A stretch of 64,000 nt of DNA from Nonomuraea wenchangensis (GTDB lineage: Bacteria > Actinomycetota > Actinomycetes > Streptosporangiales > Streptosporangiaceae). This document shows, piece after piece, positions 8,490 through 16,763 of the stretch (position 1 is the first letter of the stretch; every line of letters begins with the position of its first letter). Both the position numbers and the translations under genes were made by a program. The stretch covers positions 124,001-188,000 of the forward strand of contig NZ_FOHX01000020.1 of NCBI RefSeq assembly GCF_900111685.1, in the 5' to 3' direction. The notes beneath the pieces are model-generated. The model was not told the DNA's origin and did not search any database. It saw only the letters and a program-made list of their open reading frames with translations.

Positions 8490-8575
8490 GGTAGATGACA
8501 AGCCTCCGGTCTTGTCCCACCAGTCACAGGGGGCTTCTCTACCCGGCGCTGCGTGGGGCGAAACCGGTCTTGCCC
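8490..8575 (+). ncRNA. Structured 5' leader, possible cis-regulatory RNA
   Basis: An outer helix GGTAGA (8490-8495) / TCTACC (8538-8543) encloses a perfect hairpin GACAAG (8497-8502) / CTTGTC (8511-8516) with loop CCTCCGGT. The segment CCGGTCTTG recurs at about 8564-8572, so the GACAAG strand could pair with a second downstream copy instead, which would give a switch-like alternative. It does not contain the conserved pieces of the ydaO (c-di-AMP) riboswitch that often precedes cell-wall hydrolase genes. Class unknown. Confidence 0.4.
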
Positions 8576-8596
8576 GGAAGGTGCCCGCATACTTCC

Positions 8597-10579
8597 ATGA
8601 CGCCAGAGACGCAGAAGTTCATCGAGTTGCTCCAGAGCCAGCTCGGCTACGCCGAGAAGGCCGGCGCGTACACCAAGTTCGGCGACTGGTACGGCAAGAA
8701 CGTCGAGTTCGACGCCGACTACACCGCCGCCCCCTGGTGCGACATGTTCCTCTCCTGGGCCGCGCACAAGCTCGGCTACGAGGAGTGGATGGGGCAGTTC
8801 GCGTGGACGGTGGAGCACGCGAAGTGGTTCAAGAAGCAGGGCGCCTGGGGCACCAAGCCCAAGCCCGGCGCGTTCGTCTTCTACGACTGGGGCGGCTCCA
8901 AGAGCATCGACCGCATCGACCACGTCGGCGTCGTGGTCCGTGTCGAGGGCAACAAGATCATCACGATCGAGGGCAACATCGACGGCGGTGTCGCCAAGTA
9001 CAAGAAGCGTGACACCAGCAAGGTCGTCGGCTACGGCTACCCCGACGTGGTCAAGGCCAAGCTCGACGCCAGGGCGGCGAAGAAGAAGTCCGAGGTCGAG
9101 GGGTCGCTGCCGCCCGAATCCGGCCCCGGCACCCCCACGCTCTACGTCCAGGACGGCTCGCTCACCGCGATGATCCCGCAGCGCGGCGCCGAGCAGGAGA
9201 GCGGCGCGCGGCCCCCGTTCGCCGCCCGGCCCGCCGCACCGGAGCGGAAGAGCGAGCGGACCACCGCGTCCAAGGCCCAGACCACGTCACCGAAGAAGAC
9301 CGAGCGGTCCACCGGCTCCCCCGCGGACGTGCGGGCGGGCGCGACGACGGACGCCCGGACCGGCACGGGCGCGACGACGACCGGCACGGGCGCCACCCCG
9401 TCACCGGCCACCCCCGGCCAGGGGACCAAGCTGGGCAAGCACGCCAAGCCGAGCACCGCCGACACGACCGCGGCCACCGCCGAGCCGCTGCCGACGCACG
9501 CCGACGCGAGCGCCACTGGACCGCTCCCGGCCATCGCCTCGCCGACGCTGATCGGCTCGACGCTGGTGGCCGCCCTGGCGCTGCTCGCCGTCGCCAAGAC
9601 CCGCCAGAACCGGGTACGCGCCGCCGCGGCCGCCGCCTCCCCCGCCCCGCGTCCGGTCCCGTCCCACCGGGGACGCCGCCGCAAGCGCCGCGGCGCCGCC
9701 CTGCCCGTCACCCGGCCCGCGTGGAGCCGTACGCTCGCGTCCGACGCCGCCGAGCTCGTCACGGGCTCGGCCCCGCGCCTCACCACCGAACCGGCGACCA
9801 CGGCCGGCCTCACCGCCGCGACGGCCGCCGACCTCGTCGCCACGTCCGCCGCCGACCTCACCGCCGCCGAGACCCTGTTCGCGCGAGAGGACGCCGACCT
9901 GTTCGCCGCCGAGACCCCGTTCGTGCGGGGCGACGCCGACGTGGTCGCGGCCGGCACCTCCCCCGTCGGGGCCAGGGACGCGCGGCTCGTCGCGGCGGGC
10001 GGCAGCGGCAGCGACGCCTCGCCCGCCGAGCAGGTACGCCGCATCAGGGAAGCCCGGCCCTTCGACCCGTTCGCGGACGCCGCCCCGCTGCGCCGCGGCC
10101 GTGGCCGCCGCGCCGCCGAGCCCGACCCGCGCACCGGCATCGCCGTCGACAACCCCTACCGGCGCACCGGCCGCCACGCCTACGCCGACGCCGAGTCCTT
10201 CGGCGAGCCGGTGGACGTCGGCCCGTTCGAGCCGTGCTGGGACACCGGCCCGATGCGGCGGATCGGCGACGGCGACCCGCGCGACACGGGCGCGTTCGTC
10301 TTCGAGACCGGCCCGTTCCAGCGGATCGTCATCCCGGAGGCGACCAGCTCGTTCGACGCCTTCGCCCCCGTCTGGACCGGCGACGTCCTCGACGACGGCC
10401 CGGCCCCCGTGCCCGCCTCCTACCGGGGACGCCGCCGCCGCCAGGACCCGCCCGCCGAGGAGCCCTTCGTGGACCTGCTGCCGCGTGGCCGCCGGCACCG
10501 CCACGAGGAGCGCGAGCTGGTCGGCGCGATCAGCGCCACCTCGACCGGCCACCGCAGCCGGGGCCGCCACCGCGCCTAG
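8597..10579 (+). CDS. CHAP-domain protein with single transmembrane segment
   Basis: 660 residues. The N-terminal CHAP (cysteine, histidine-dependent amidohydrolase/peptidase) domain occupies about 1-150, with Cys48 in APWCDMF and His109 in IDHVGVV. CHAP domains cleave peptidoglycan peptides or amides. There is no N-terminal signal peptide. A Thr/Ala/Pro-rich linker (about 175-315) leads to a membrane helix near 318-335 (LIGSTLVAALALLAVA), followed by a very basic stretch and a 300-residue low-complexity Ala/Asp/Arg-rich tail with repeated RGRRRR-like patches. Charge distribution favours N-terminus outside and tail inside, which would need an unusual insertion mode. The stop TAG shares a CTAG with the stop of the opposite gene. 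Confidence 0.8.
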   Translation: MTPETQKFIELLQSQLGYAEKAGAYTKFGDWYGKNVEFDADYTAAPWCDMFLSWAAHKLGYEEWMGQFAWTVEHAKWFKKQGAWGTKPKPGAFVFYDWGGSKSIDRIDHVGVVVRVEGNKIITIEGNIDGGVAKYKKRDTSKVVGYGYPDVVKAKLDARAAKKKSEVEGSLPPESGPGTPTLYVQDGSLTAMIPQRGAEQESGARPPFAARPAAPERKSERTTASKAQTTSPKKTERSTGSPADVRAGATTDARTGTGATTTGTGATPSPATPGQGTKLGKHAKPSTADTTAATAEPLPTHADASATGPLPAIASPTLIGSTLVAALALLAVAKTRQNRVRAAAAAASPAPRPVPSHRGRRRKRRGAALPVTRPAWSRTLASDAAELVTGSAPRLTTEPATTAGLTAATAADLVATSAADLTAAETLFAREDADLFAAETPFVRGDADVVAAGTSPVGARDARLVAAGGSGSDASPAEQVRRIREARPFDPFADAAPLRRGRGRRAAEPDPRTGIAVDNPYRRTGRHAYADAESFGEPVDVGPFEPCWDTGPMRRIGDGDPRDTGAFVFETGPFQRIVIPEATSSFDAFAPVWTGDVLDDGPAPVPASYRGRRRRQDPPAEEPFVDLLPRGRRHRHEERELVGAISATSTGHRSRGRHRA

Positions 10580-10971
10580 GCTCCGCCCGCGTGGAGGCTC
10601 AGGCCGGAGGTCAGGTCCCGGTGCAGGGCGGTCCGGTCCAGCGTGTCGATCCGCCAGGTGCGGGAGCGGAGCGTGCCCCGGTGGCGGTAGGCGCGCATGA
10701 TCCGTACGTGGGCCGGCAGCCGGACGAACGCGTGGAGATCGTCCTCCGCGCGCCACACCGACAGCGAGCCCACGCGGCGTGCGCCGATGTCGGCCCAGAG
10801 CCACATGCCCACGGCGCCGGGCAGCGTCGGCCACAGGCGGCTCAGCGACCGGCCCTGCCGGGCTATGCCGGGCAGGTCGAGGAGCCGGTGCGCGCGGTAG
10901 TCCGTCAGCGCGGCGACCAGCGGCCCCGGCTCGCCGGCCGCGGGGCCGGCGATCCAGCGGGACCTCAGCAC
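10576..10971 (-). CDS. Small protein of unknown function (131 aa)
   Basis: 131 residues, starting GTG and overlapping the thioesterase-like gene's end by seven bases, so it belongs to the same leftward unit. It has an alternating pattern with WLWADIG, VGSLSVWRAEDDLHAFVRLPAH and paired Trp/Arg residues, reminiscent of the dimeric alpha-beta barrel monooxygenase/DUF3291 style, but no catalytic motif can be fixed. It has no signal peptide or membrane helix. Its terminal codon overlaps the CHAP gene tail to tail on one CTAG. Confidence 0.6.
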   Translation of the reverse strand: MLRSRWIAGPAAGEPGPLVAALTDYRAHRLLDLPGIARQGRSLSRLWPTLPGAVGMWLWADIGARRVGSLSVWRAEDDLHAFVRLPAHVRIMRAYRHRGTLRSRTWRIDTLDRTALHRDLTSGLSLHAGGA

Positions 10972-11405
10972 GCCGCCGCGGTCCGGCGGAGCAGGGGCTC
11001 GGCGGCGGTGCGCAGCTCGTCGCTGAACGGCGCGGGCCGCAGGGTGGCCGGGTCCAGGTTGACGTTGACGCGATAGCCCTCGGCGTGCACCACCGCGCGA
11101 TCGGCCGACAGCACGCGGAAGCCGTAGACGCCGCTGGTGCGGCCCATGCGCTCGATCCAGAAGTGCACCAGCGGCTCGCCCGGCCCCGCAATGGGCAGGT
11201 GGTAGGTCACCTTGAACTCGCGTACGGCCAGGAAGACGTCCTTGAACGCCGACCCGGCCGGGTCCGGGGCCCAGCCCAGGCGCTGCCAGTAGGCGCTGAT
11301 CGCCCGCTCGACCAGCAGGGCGTAGCGGGAGTTGTGCAGCAGGCCCATGGCGTCGAGATCGTCGAAATGCACCTGGACCGGCTCGTGCACGCCGTCTTCG
11401 TTCAT
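10965..11405 (-). CDS. Hotdog-fold acyl-CoA thioesterase
   Basis: 146-residue 4-hydroxybenzoyl-CoA thioesterase/YbgC-type protein. The active-site region VHFDDLDAMGLLHNSRY matches the D-x(6)-H/N pattern of the hotdog thioesterases, followed by VTYHLPI and a strand-rich C-terminal half. It would hydrolyse an acyl- or aryl-CoA ester, releasing CoA. ATG at 11405 has GGAGGAC just upstream. It sits two bases after the TetR gene's stop on the same strand, suggesting that TetR controls it, and overlaps the downstream 131-residue gene. Confidence 0.85.
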   Translation of the reverse strand: MNEDGVHEPVQVHFDDLDAMGLLHNSRYALLVERAISAYWQRLGWAPDPAGSAFKDVFLAVREFKVTYHLPIAGPGEPLVHFWIERMGRTSGVYGFRVLSADRAVVHAEGYRVNVNLDPATLRPAPFSDELRTAAEPLLRRTAAAC

Positions 11406-11407
11406 GG

Positions 11408-12040
11408 TCAGTCCTCCGGGAGAAGCGTCGGGTCGGGGCAGAGCGCGCGCAGGCGTTGCAGCACGGCGCGGCGGGCGTGGACGAGGGAGGCCGGCCCGTC
11501 GTACAGGCGGGAGTGGATGATCACCATCTCCCCGAGGGCGTCGATCTCGTACGCGAGCTGGGCGACGTCCACGCCCTCCGCGAGCTCGCCCATCGCCACG
11601 GCCTCGGTCACCTGCCGCCGGATGAACTCCTGCCACTCCCTCATGGCCCGCGCGACGCGGTCGCGCAGCGCACCGGGGCGGTCGTCGAACTCGGCCTGGA
11701 CGGTGAAGAAGAAGCACCCGCCGGGCAGCGTGCCCTCTCCGTAGAAGCTCAGCCGCGCCTCGTGCAGCGCGAACAGCCGCCGCACCCCGGCCGGGGCCCG
11801 CAGGGCGGGCGCCACGATCCGCTCGGTCCACTGGCGGGCGGCCCAGTCCACGGCGTCGAGCTGGAGTTGCTCTTTGTCGCGCCAATGGGCAAAAAATCCG
11901 GACTTGCTGGTGCCGGTCGCCGCCGCCAGTCGCCCCAGGGAGAGTCCGTCCAGCCCTTCGACGGAGGCCAGGCACACCGCCTGCTCAAGGATCGCCTCGC
12001 GGCTGCGCAGCCCGCGCAGCCGCCGGCCGTCTTGTGTCAT
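11408..12040 (-). CDS. TetR/AcrR family regulator
   Basis: 210 residues. The N-terminal helix-turn-helix is typical of TetR (GLSLGRLAAATGTSKSGFFAHWRDKEQL); the C-terminal ligand/dimer domain has the TetR_C_6-like SFYGEGTLPGGCFFFTVQAEFDDRPG segment. Starts at ATG 12040, 15 bases after the stop of the luciferase-like gene upstream. A perfect 5+5 inverted repeat at 12058-12071 lies in that gap and the upstream gene's tail, a likely autoregulatory operator. It is the TetR gene closest to most of the window's 16-bp palindromes, but its apparent own operator is different in sequence, so it may regulate only its local unit. Confidence 0.9.
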   Translation of the reverse strand: MTQDGRRLRGLRSREAILEQAVCLASVEGLDGLSLGRLAAATGTSKSGFFAHWRDKEQLQLDAVDWAARQWTERIVAPALRAPAGVRRLFALHEARLSFYGEGTLPGGCFFFTVQAEFDDRPGALRDRVARAMREWQEFIRRQVTEAVAMGELAEGVDVAQLAYEIDALGEMVIIHSRLYDGPASLVHARRAVLQRLRALCPDPTLLPED

Positions 12041-12055
12041 GAGGGCAAAACTACA

Positions 12056-12892
12056 TTAACGACCGATCGTTTGTATATCTCGGCCTACTCCGTACCGCTC
12101 GGCGAAGGCCGTCAGGGCGGCGACCGCGTCCCGTCCGCGCGTCCACGGCCGGACGATCAGCCGCTCCACGCCCAGCGCCGCCCACGCGGGGACCTCCTCG
12201 GGCGGGCCCAGCGCGTACGCGTGCGCCGTCACCGGCACCCCGCCCCCCAGCCGGTCGAGCTGGGGCCTGATGGAGTCGAGGGTGTGCGGCATGCTGATCC
12301 ACCCGTCGCAGAGCCGCGCCGCGCGGCGCAGCGCCGCCGCCGACTCGCCGCCCGCGAGCACCGGCAGCCGCCGCTGCACGGGTTTCGGCTCGAAGGCGAC
12401 CTCCGGGAAGGAGTAGAACCTGCCGGCATAGGCGACCACCGGCTCGGTCCACAGCCGCCGTACGACCGCGATGGCCTCGTCCAGCCGCGCCCCGCGCGTC
12501 TCGAACGGGATCCCGGCCGCGTCCCACTCCCCCCGGTACCAACCGGCCCCCACCCCGCACACGGCCCGCCCGCCCGAGACCACGTCCAGCGTGGCGAAGG
12601 CACGCGCCGACACGAAGGGATGGCGCAGGGCGAGGAGCTGCACGGCGGTGCCGAGCAGGACCCGGCTGGTGTGCGCGGCCAGCCAGCAGAGGTACGCGGG
12701 CGCGTCGAACAGCGGCGTCTCCGGCCTGATCCCCGGGTCGGCGCCGCCCGGATAGCGGGCGAGCGACAGGTCCGTGGCGAAGACCAGATGCTCGGGCAGC
12801 CACACCGACTCGAACCCCAGCTCGTCGGCCGCCACCGCCACGTCCTTCCACGCGGCCGGATGCAGCAGCCCGAGCGGCACCCCGAACTTCAC
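12056..12892 (-). CDS. LLM-class F420-dependent oxidoreductase
   Basis: 278-residue TIM-barrel luciferase-like monooxygenase-family protein. Motifs: FESVWLPEHLVF, TSRVLLGTAVQLLALRHP, the signature SGGRAVCGVGAGWYRGEW and the C-terminal AALRRAARLCDGWI segment. Relatives use F420 (or FMN) for hydride transfer or monooxygenation. GTG at 12892 forms a GTGA overlap with the acyl-CoA dehydrogenase stop and has GGAGG six bases upstream, so that start is favoured over the GTG two codons earlier. Third gene of the operon behind operator site D, so it probably acts on a CoA ester or its product. Confidence 0.88.
   Translation of the reverse strand: MKFGVPLGLLHPAAWKDVAVAADELGFESVWLPEHLVFATDLSLARYPGGADPGIRPETPLFDAPAYLCWLAAHTSRVLLGTAVQLLALRHPFVSARAFATLDVVSGGRAVCGVGAGWYRGEWDAAGIPFETRGARLDEAIAVVRRLWTEPVVAYAGRFYSFPEVAFEPKPVQRRLPVLAGGESAAALRRAARLCDGWISMPHTLDSIRPQLDRLGGGVPVTAHAYALGPPEEVPAWAALGVERLIVRPWTRGRDAVAALTAFAERYGVGRDIQTIGR
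12058..12071. promoter_or_regulatory. Candidate TetR operator
   Basis: AACGACCGATCGTT, a perfect 5-bp inverted repeat around CCGA, centred 25 bases upstream of the TetR start and overlapping the last codons of the luciferase-like gene. The sequence class is typical of TetR autoregulation. Confidence 0.55.
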
Positions 12893-13833
12893 GGCCACCT
12901 CCGCGCGTCGCCGCCGAGCAGCGCGGCCCGCACACGTTCGCGGTGGACGGCGCTGGTCCCGTACGCCGCCCCCAGCGACCAGGCGCGGGCGAGCCAGAAC
13001 CGCAGGTCCAGCTCGTCGGTGTAGCCGACGGCCCCGTGCACCTGGAGCGCGGAGCCGGCGGCGAGCGCGGCGGCCTCCCCGGCGGCGGCCTTGGCGGCGC
13101 TCGCGTCCCTGCCGGCGGCGGGCGCTCCGGCGTCCAGCGCGAGGGCGGCCCGCCACACGAGCGGCGCCGCGAACTCCACGGCCACCGCCACGTCGGCGAG
13201 CCGGTGCTTGACCGCCTGGAAGGACCCGATGGGCGCCCCGAACTGGGTACGGACCCGCGCGTAGGCCACGGAGCGCGCCAGCAGCTCCTTGGCCACGCCG
13301 ACGAGCTGCGCGGCGGTCGCCACGGCAAGCCGGTGCAGCACGGGTCCGGCCGGGGCCTCCAGCGGTTCGTACGCGTCGTAGGCGACGGCGAACAGCGGCC
13401 GGCACGGATCGATCCCCGGTCGGGGGGTGAGCTCGGCCGCCTGGACCAGCCGGGCCCCGTCCGGGCGGAGCACCACGAGGAGGTCGGCGAGGTCGGCGTC
13501 CGCCGCGTACGCCTGCCCGGGAGCGACCACGCTCACGCACAGCTCGCCGCCGGCGGCCTTGGGCAGCAGCGGCGCGGCCACGGCGGTCTCCGCGACCGGC
13601 CCCGGCAGGCAGGCCCGCCCGGTCTCCTCCAGCGCGGGCAGCACGTCGGTCAGCCCGAGCCCGAGCCCGTCGTGCTCCGGCGGCAGCAGCGCGGCGAAGA
13701 AGCCGAGCTCGGCGAGCCCCCGCCAGCCGGGCCGCCGCTCGGTGCGCAGCGCGGCCGGCGGGCAGGCGTCACGGAGCACGTCGCGGACGGCCGCGCCGAG
13801 CGCGAGCTGTTCGTCGGTGAAGGCGAAGTTCAT
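12889..13833 (-). CDS. Acyl-CoA dehydrogenase, short beta-subunit type
   Basis: 314-residue acyl-CoA dehydrogenase, shorter than the usual 380. It has the C-terminal segment RVRTQFGAPIGSFQAVKHRLADVAV, the FAD-binding QVHGAVGYTDELDL motif and the RFWLARAW end, but the N-terminal and middle domains are abbreviated and no catalytic Glu is evident at the usual YTDE-neighbouring place. This size and pairing resemble the alpha2beta2 FadE heterotetramers of mycobacterial steroid/CoA catabolism, in which one subunit lost the FAD site or base. ATG at 13833 overlaps the preceding stop (ATGA), so it is coupled to the larger dehydrogenase. I infer that the two form one enzyme. Confidence 0.88.
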   Translation of the reverse strand: MNFAFTDEQLALGAAVRDVLRDACPPAALRTERRPGWRGLAELGFFAALLPPEHDGLGLGLTDVLPALEETGRACLPGPVAETAVAAPLLPKAAGGELCVSVVAPGQAYAADADLADLLVVLRPDGARLVQAAELTPRPGIDPCRPLFAVAYDAYEPLEAPAGPVLHRLAVATAAQLVGVAKELLARSVAYARVRTQFGAPIGSFQAVKHRLADVAVAVEFAAPLVWRAALALDAGAPAAGRDASAAKAAAGEAAALAAGSALQVHGAVGYTDELDLRFWLARAWSLGAAYGTSAVHRERVRAALLGGDARRWP

Positions 13834-14939
13834 CGTGGCAGCCCCAGGACGCGTTCGGCGACGATGGTGCGCTGGATCTCGTTCGTGCCCGCGTAGATGG
13901 GCCCGGCCAGCGCGAACAGGAAGCCGTCCAGCCAGGGCGTCTCCCCGGCCCGCTCGCCCAGCAGCTCCAGGGCGAGGGCGTGCATGCGCAGGTCCAGCTC
14001 CGACCAGAAGATCTTGCCCAGGCTGGATGCCGCCCCGGCCGCCTCCCCCGCCATGATCCGGCGCGCGGTCGCGTACGTGTGCAGCCGGTACGCCTCCGCC
14101 TCCGTCCAGCACCGCGCCGCCCGGTCGGCCGCCGCCGGGTCCCCGGACTCGCGGGCCAGCGCGAGGAGCCGGTCGGCGGTGGCGAGGAAACGTCCGGGGC
14201 TGCGCAGGGTGAGGCCGCGTTCGGAGGAGGTGGTGGCCATGGCGATGGACCAGCCCTGCCCGGCCTCGCCGAGCACCATCGACTCCTCGACCCGTACGCC
14301 GTCGAAGTGCAGCTCGGCGAAGCCGGGCAGCCCGTCGAGCTGGGCGACGGGGCGGACCGCGACCTCGTCCAGGGGGAACATGAAGTAGGTCAGGCCCTTG
14401 TGCCGCGCTCCCGAGGTGCGGAAGAGGCCGAAGCCGTGGGTGGCGTGGGCGGCCCGCGAGCTCCACGTCTTGTGCCCGTACAGCCGCCAGCCGCCGCCGG
14501 GGACGGGCTCGGCGCGGGAGGTGAGCGCGGCGAGGTCGCTGCCCGCCTCCGGCTCGGACCAGGCCTGCGCCCAGACGTCGGCGCCGCTGGCCATGCGCGG
14601 CAGCCAGCGGGCGCGCTGCCCGGGGGTGCCGAACCGCAGGAGGCACGGGGCCAGCAGGAAGATGCCGTTCTGGGTGACGCGGGCGGGGGCGCCGGCGGCC
14701 CAGTACTCCTCCTCGAAGATCAGCCAGTCGATGAGGGAGACGCCGCGGCCGCCGTACTCCTCGGGCCAGGAGACGACCGAGAGCCGGGCCGCGGCGAGCC
14801 GCGCCTCCCACGCGCGGTGCGCCTGGAAGCCCTCGGCGGTGTCCATGGACGGCAGCGGCGGATCGGGGACGTTGGCGCTCAGCCAGTCGCGAACCTCGGC
14901 GCGGAAGTCCCGCTCGGCCGGGGAGAAGTCGAGATCCAC
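13830..14939 (-). CDS. Acyl-CoA dehydrogenase, larger subunit
   Basis: 369-residue flavoprotein of the acyl-CoA dehydrogenase family: WAQAWSEPEAGSDLAAL for FAD/substrate binding, DGVRVEESMVLGEAGQGW and GLTLRSPGRF in the middle, and the terminal YAGTNEIQRTIVAERVLGLPR. It introduces a double bond alpha-beta to the CoA thioester, passing electrons to ETF. The start is uncertain: GTG 14939 is used here; a TTG at 14948 would add three residues, and neither has a strong ribosome site. Operator site D lies directly upstream, so the mRNA may be nearly leaderless. First gene of the leftward operon with the second dehydrogenase and the luciferase-like enzyme. Confidence 0.9.
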   Translation of the reverse strand: MDLDFSPAERDFRAEVRDWLSANVPDPPLPSMDTAEGFQAHRAWEARLAAARLSVVSWPEEYGGRGVSLIDWLIFEEEYWAAGAPARVTQNGIFLLAPCLLRFGTPGQRARWLPRMASGADVWAQAWSEPEAGSDLAALTSRAEPVPGGGWRLYGHKTWSSRAAHATHGFGLFRTSGARHKGLTYFMFPLDEVAVRPVAQLDGLPGFAELHFDGVRVEESMVLGEAGQGWSIAMATTSSERGLTLRSPGRFLATADRLLALARESGDPAAADRAARCWTEAEAYRLHTYATARRIMAGEAAGAASSLGKIFWSELDLRMHALALELLGERAGETPWLDGFLFALAGPIYAGTNEIQRTIVAERVLGLPR

Positions 14940-14948
14940 ATAAACCAA

Positions 14949-14964
14949 CCTAGCGCACGCTTGG
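14949..14964. promoter_or_regulatory. 16-bp palindromic operator, site D
   Basis: CCTAGCGCACGCTTGG, immediately upstream of the acyl-CoA dehydrogenase operon. Its reverse complement shares 15 of 16 bases with site B in front of the CoA-ligase operon, and the flank GGGCAACCA is also shared nearby. Confidence 0.62.
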
Positions 14965-14984
14965 TTGGTTGCCCAGACTCCCCG

Positions 14985-15950
14985 TCAGACCCCGTACGCC
15001 CGCCGCAGCGCCGCGACCCTGGCCTCCCGCGCCCGGCGGCTCAGCGCCGCGTCCGGCACCATCATGTCGAACCCGTGGAAGGCCCCCGGATAGAGGTGGA
15101 ACTCGGTCGAGACCCCCGCCCGCGCCAGCCGCCAGGCGTAGTCCATGTCCTCGTCGCGGAACACCTCCATCTCGCCCACGTCGATGAACGCCGGCGGCAG
15201 CCCCGACAGGTCCTCGGCCCGCGCCGGGGCCGCGTACGGGGACACGTCGGGCCCGCCCGCCCGCTCGCCGAGCAGCGCCTTCCACCCGTAGCGGTTCGCG
15301 GTCCTGTTCCAGACCACGGCGTCGGCGTGCTGCTCGCTGGAGTGCGTGGCGTCGCGGTCGTCCAGCATGGGGCAGATCAGGAGCTGGAAGGCCACGTCGG
15401 GGCCGCCGCGGTCGCGGGCCAGCAGCACGGTCGCCGCGGCGAGCCCGCCGCCCGCGCTGGCGCCGCCCACCGCCAGCCTGGCCGGGTCGATGCCCAGCTC
15501 GACGGCGGACTTGGCGGTCCACACGAGCCCCGCGTAGCAGTCCTCGACCGGCGCGGGATGCGGGTGCTCCGGGGCCAGCCGGTAGTCCACGGAGACCGCG
15601 ACCAGGCCGAGCCGCTCCACGTAGTCGATCATCATGGCGTCGTCGAGGTCGGGGCTGCCCATGATCATGCCGCCGCCGTGGATCCAGTAGAGGCCGGGCC
15701 GCTCCGCGCCGCCGCCCGCCGGGCGGTAGATCCGCACCCGCACCTCAGGAGCGTCGTCCGGCCCGGGGACGTACCGGTCCTCGATGGTCACACCGGTCTC
15801 CGGCCGCGGCACGGCGGCCACGAACGCGTCGGCCTCCGCGCGCCGCGCCCGCAGCTCCTCCAGCGTCATGGCCGCGAGGTCGACGACGGGCATCGGAGCC
15901 GCCTCGATCGCGGCGCGGAGCTCGGGATCGAGATTGGGGTGATAGGTCAT
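14985..15950 (-). CDS. Alpha/beta hydrolase, HSL-type esterase
   Basis: 321-residue esterase/lipase of the hormone-sensitive-lipase family. Oxyanion motif HGGG in YWIHGGGMIMGS, nucleophile in GGASAGGG, acid Asp in FIDVGEMEVFRDED and His in PGAFHGFD. It hydrolyses short-chain esters or lactone-like substrates in the cytoplasm (no signal peptide). ATG at 15950 with GGAAGG upstream. It reads leftwards just before the acyl-CoA dehydrogenase operon, separated by operator site D, and is divergent from the dienelactone hydrolase gene. Confidence 0.9.
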   Translation of the reverse strand: MTYHPNLDPELRAAIEAAPMPVVDLAAMTLEELRARRAEADAFVAAVPRPETGVTIEDRYVPGPDDAPEVRVRIYRPAGGGAERPGLYWIHGGGMIMGSPDLDDAMMIDYVERLGLVAVSVDYRLAPEHPHPAPVEDCYAGLVWTAKSAVELGIDPARLAVGGASAGGGLAAATVLLARDRGGPDVAFQLLICPMLDDRDATHSSEQHADAVVWNRTANRYGWKALLGERAGGPDVSPYAAPARAEDLSGLPPAFIDVGEMEVFRDEDMDYAWRLARAGVSTEFHLYPGAFHGFDMMVPDAALSRRAREARVAALRRAYGV

Positions 15951-16019
15951 GGGAAGGACCCTTCCACGCCACACGGCGCGCTACTCCTCGGCAAGTGGAT
16001 ATCCGTGATCCTTGGCGGC

Positions 16020-16763
16020 ATGCTGGCGGACATGTGCCATTCCACCGACAGCAGGCCGCCCGCTCCGCCCGTCCAGGGAGAGGTGGCCTCGCACGAGCAG
16101 TTCGAGCTGACCGCGGCCGACGGCAACCGCTTCATGGCCTTCAGGGCCGAGCCCGCCGAGCCGAACGGCCGCAGCGTCGTGATCATGCCGGACGTGCGCG
16201 GGCTGCACCCGTTCTACCGCGACCTCGCGCTGCGCTTCGCCGAGGCGGGCTTCCGTACGATCGCGATCGACTACTTCGGCCGCACCGCGGGCATCGGCGA
16301 CCGCGGCGACGGTTTCGACTTCATGACGCACGTCAAGCAGCTGAACGCCGACGGCATCCGCGCCGACGTGCGCGCCGCCACCGACGCGCTGCCCGGCCCG
16401 GTCTTCACGGTCGGCTTCTGCATGGGCGGCGCGCACTCCTGGCGGCAGGCCCACGAGGGCGGCAACGGGATCGCCGGCGGCATCGGCTTCTACGGCGCGC
16501 TGCGGGCCATCCAGGCGCCGGAGACCGGGCCGGGCGCGCCGGTCTTGCTGCTGCGGGGCGGCGCGGACACGGTCTCCACGCCGGAGCAGTTCGCGGCGTA
16601 CGAGGCGGCGCTGGAGCGGGCCGGCACCCCGTACGAGGAGCACGTGTACGACGGCGCCCCCCACTCGTTCTTCGACCGCTCGTACAAGGAGTGGGAGAGC
16701 GCCTGCCAGGACGCCTGGCGGCGGATCCTGTCGTTCACCGAGCGGCACGCTCAGCCCAGGTAG
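16020..16763 (+). CDS. Dienelactone hydrolase family protein
   Basis: 247-residue alpha/beta hydrolase with the dienelactone-hydrolase triad: Cys in VGFCMGGAHSW, Asp in LRGGADTVS and His in DGAPHSFFDRS. Family members open enol-lactones in chlorocatechol/protoanemonin degradation, though many actinobacterial ones have unknown substrates. The start is unclear (ATG 16020, ATG 16032 or an upstream GTG); none has a strong ribosome site. It runs tail to tail into the ABC ATPase gene with a 13-base overlap and is divergent from the esterase. Confidence 0.87.
   Translation: MLADMCHSTDSRPPAPPVQGEVASHEQFELTAADGNRFMAFRAEPAEPNGRSVVIMPDVRGLHPFYRDLALRFAEAGFRTIAIDYFGRTAGIGDRGDGFDFMTHVKQLNADGIRADVRAATDALPGPVFTVGFCMGGAHSWRQAHEGGNGIAGGIGFYGALRAIQAPETGPGAPVLLLRGGADTVSTPEQFAAYEAALERAGTPYEEHVYDGAPHSFFDRSYKEWESACQDAWRRILSFTERHAQPR

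Noticed and set aside
8490..8596. ydaO (c-di-AMP) riboswitch before the CHAP gene
   Set aside because: The conserved ydaO segments such as GACAGCTAACTCC-like ends and the paired purine-rich loops are not visible.
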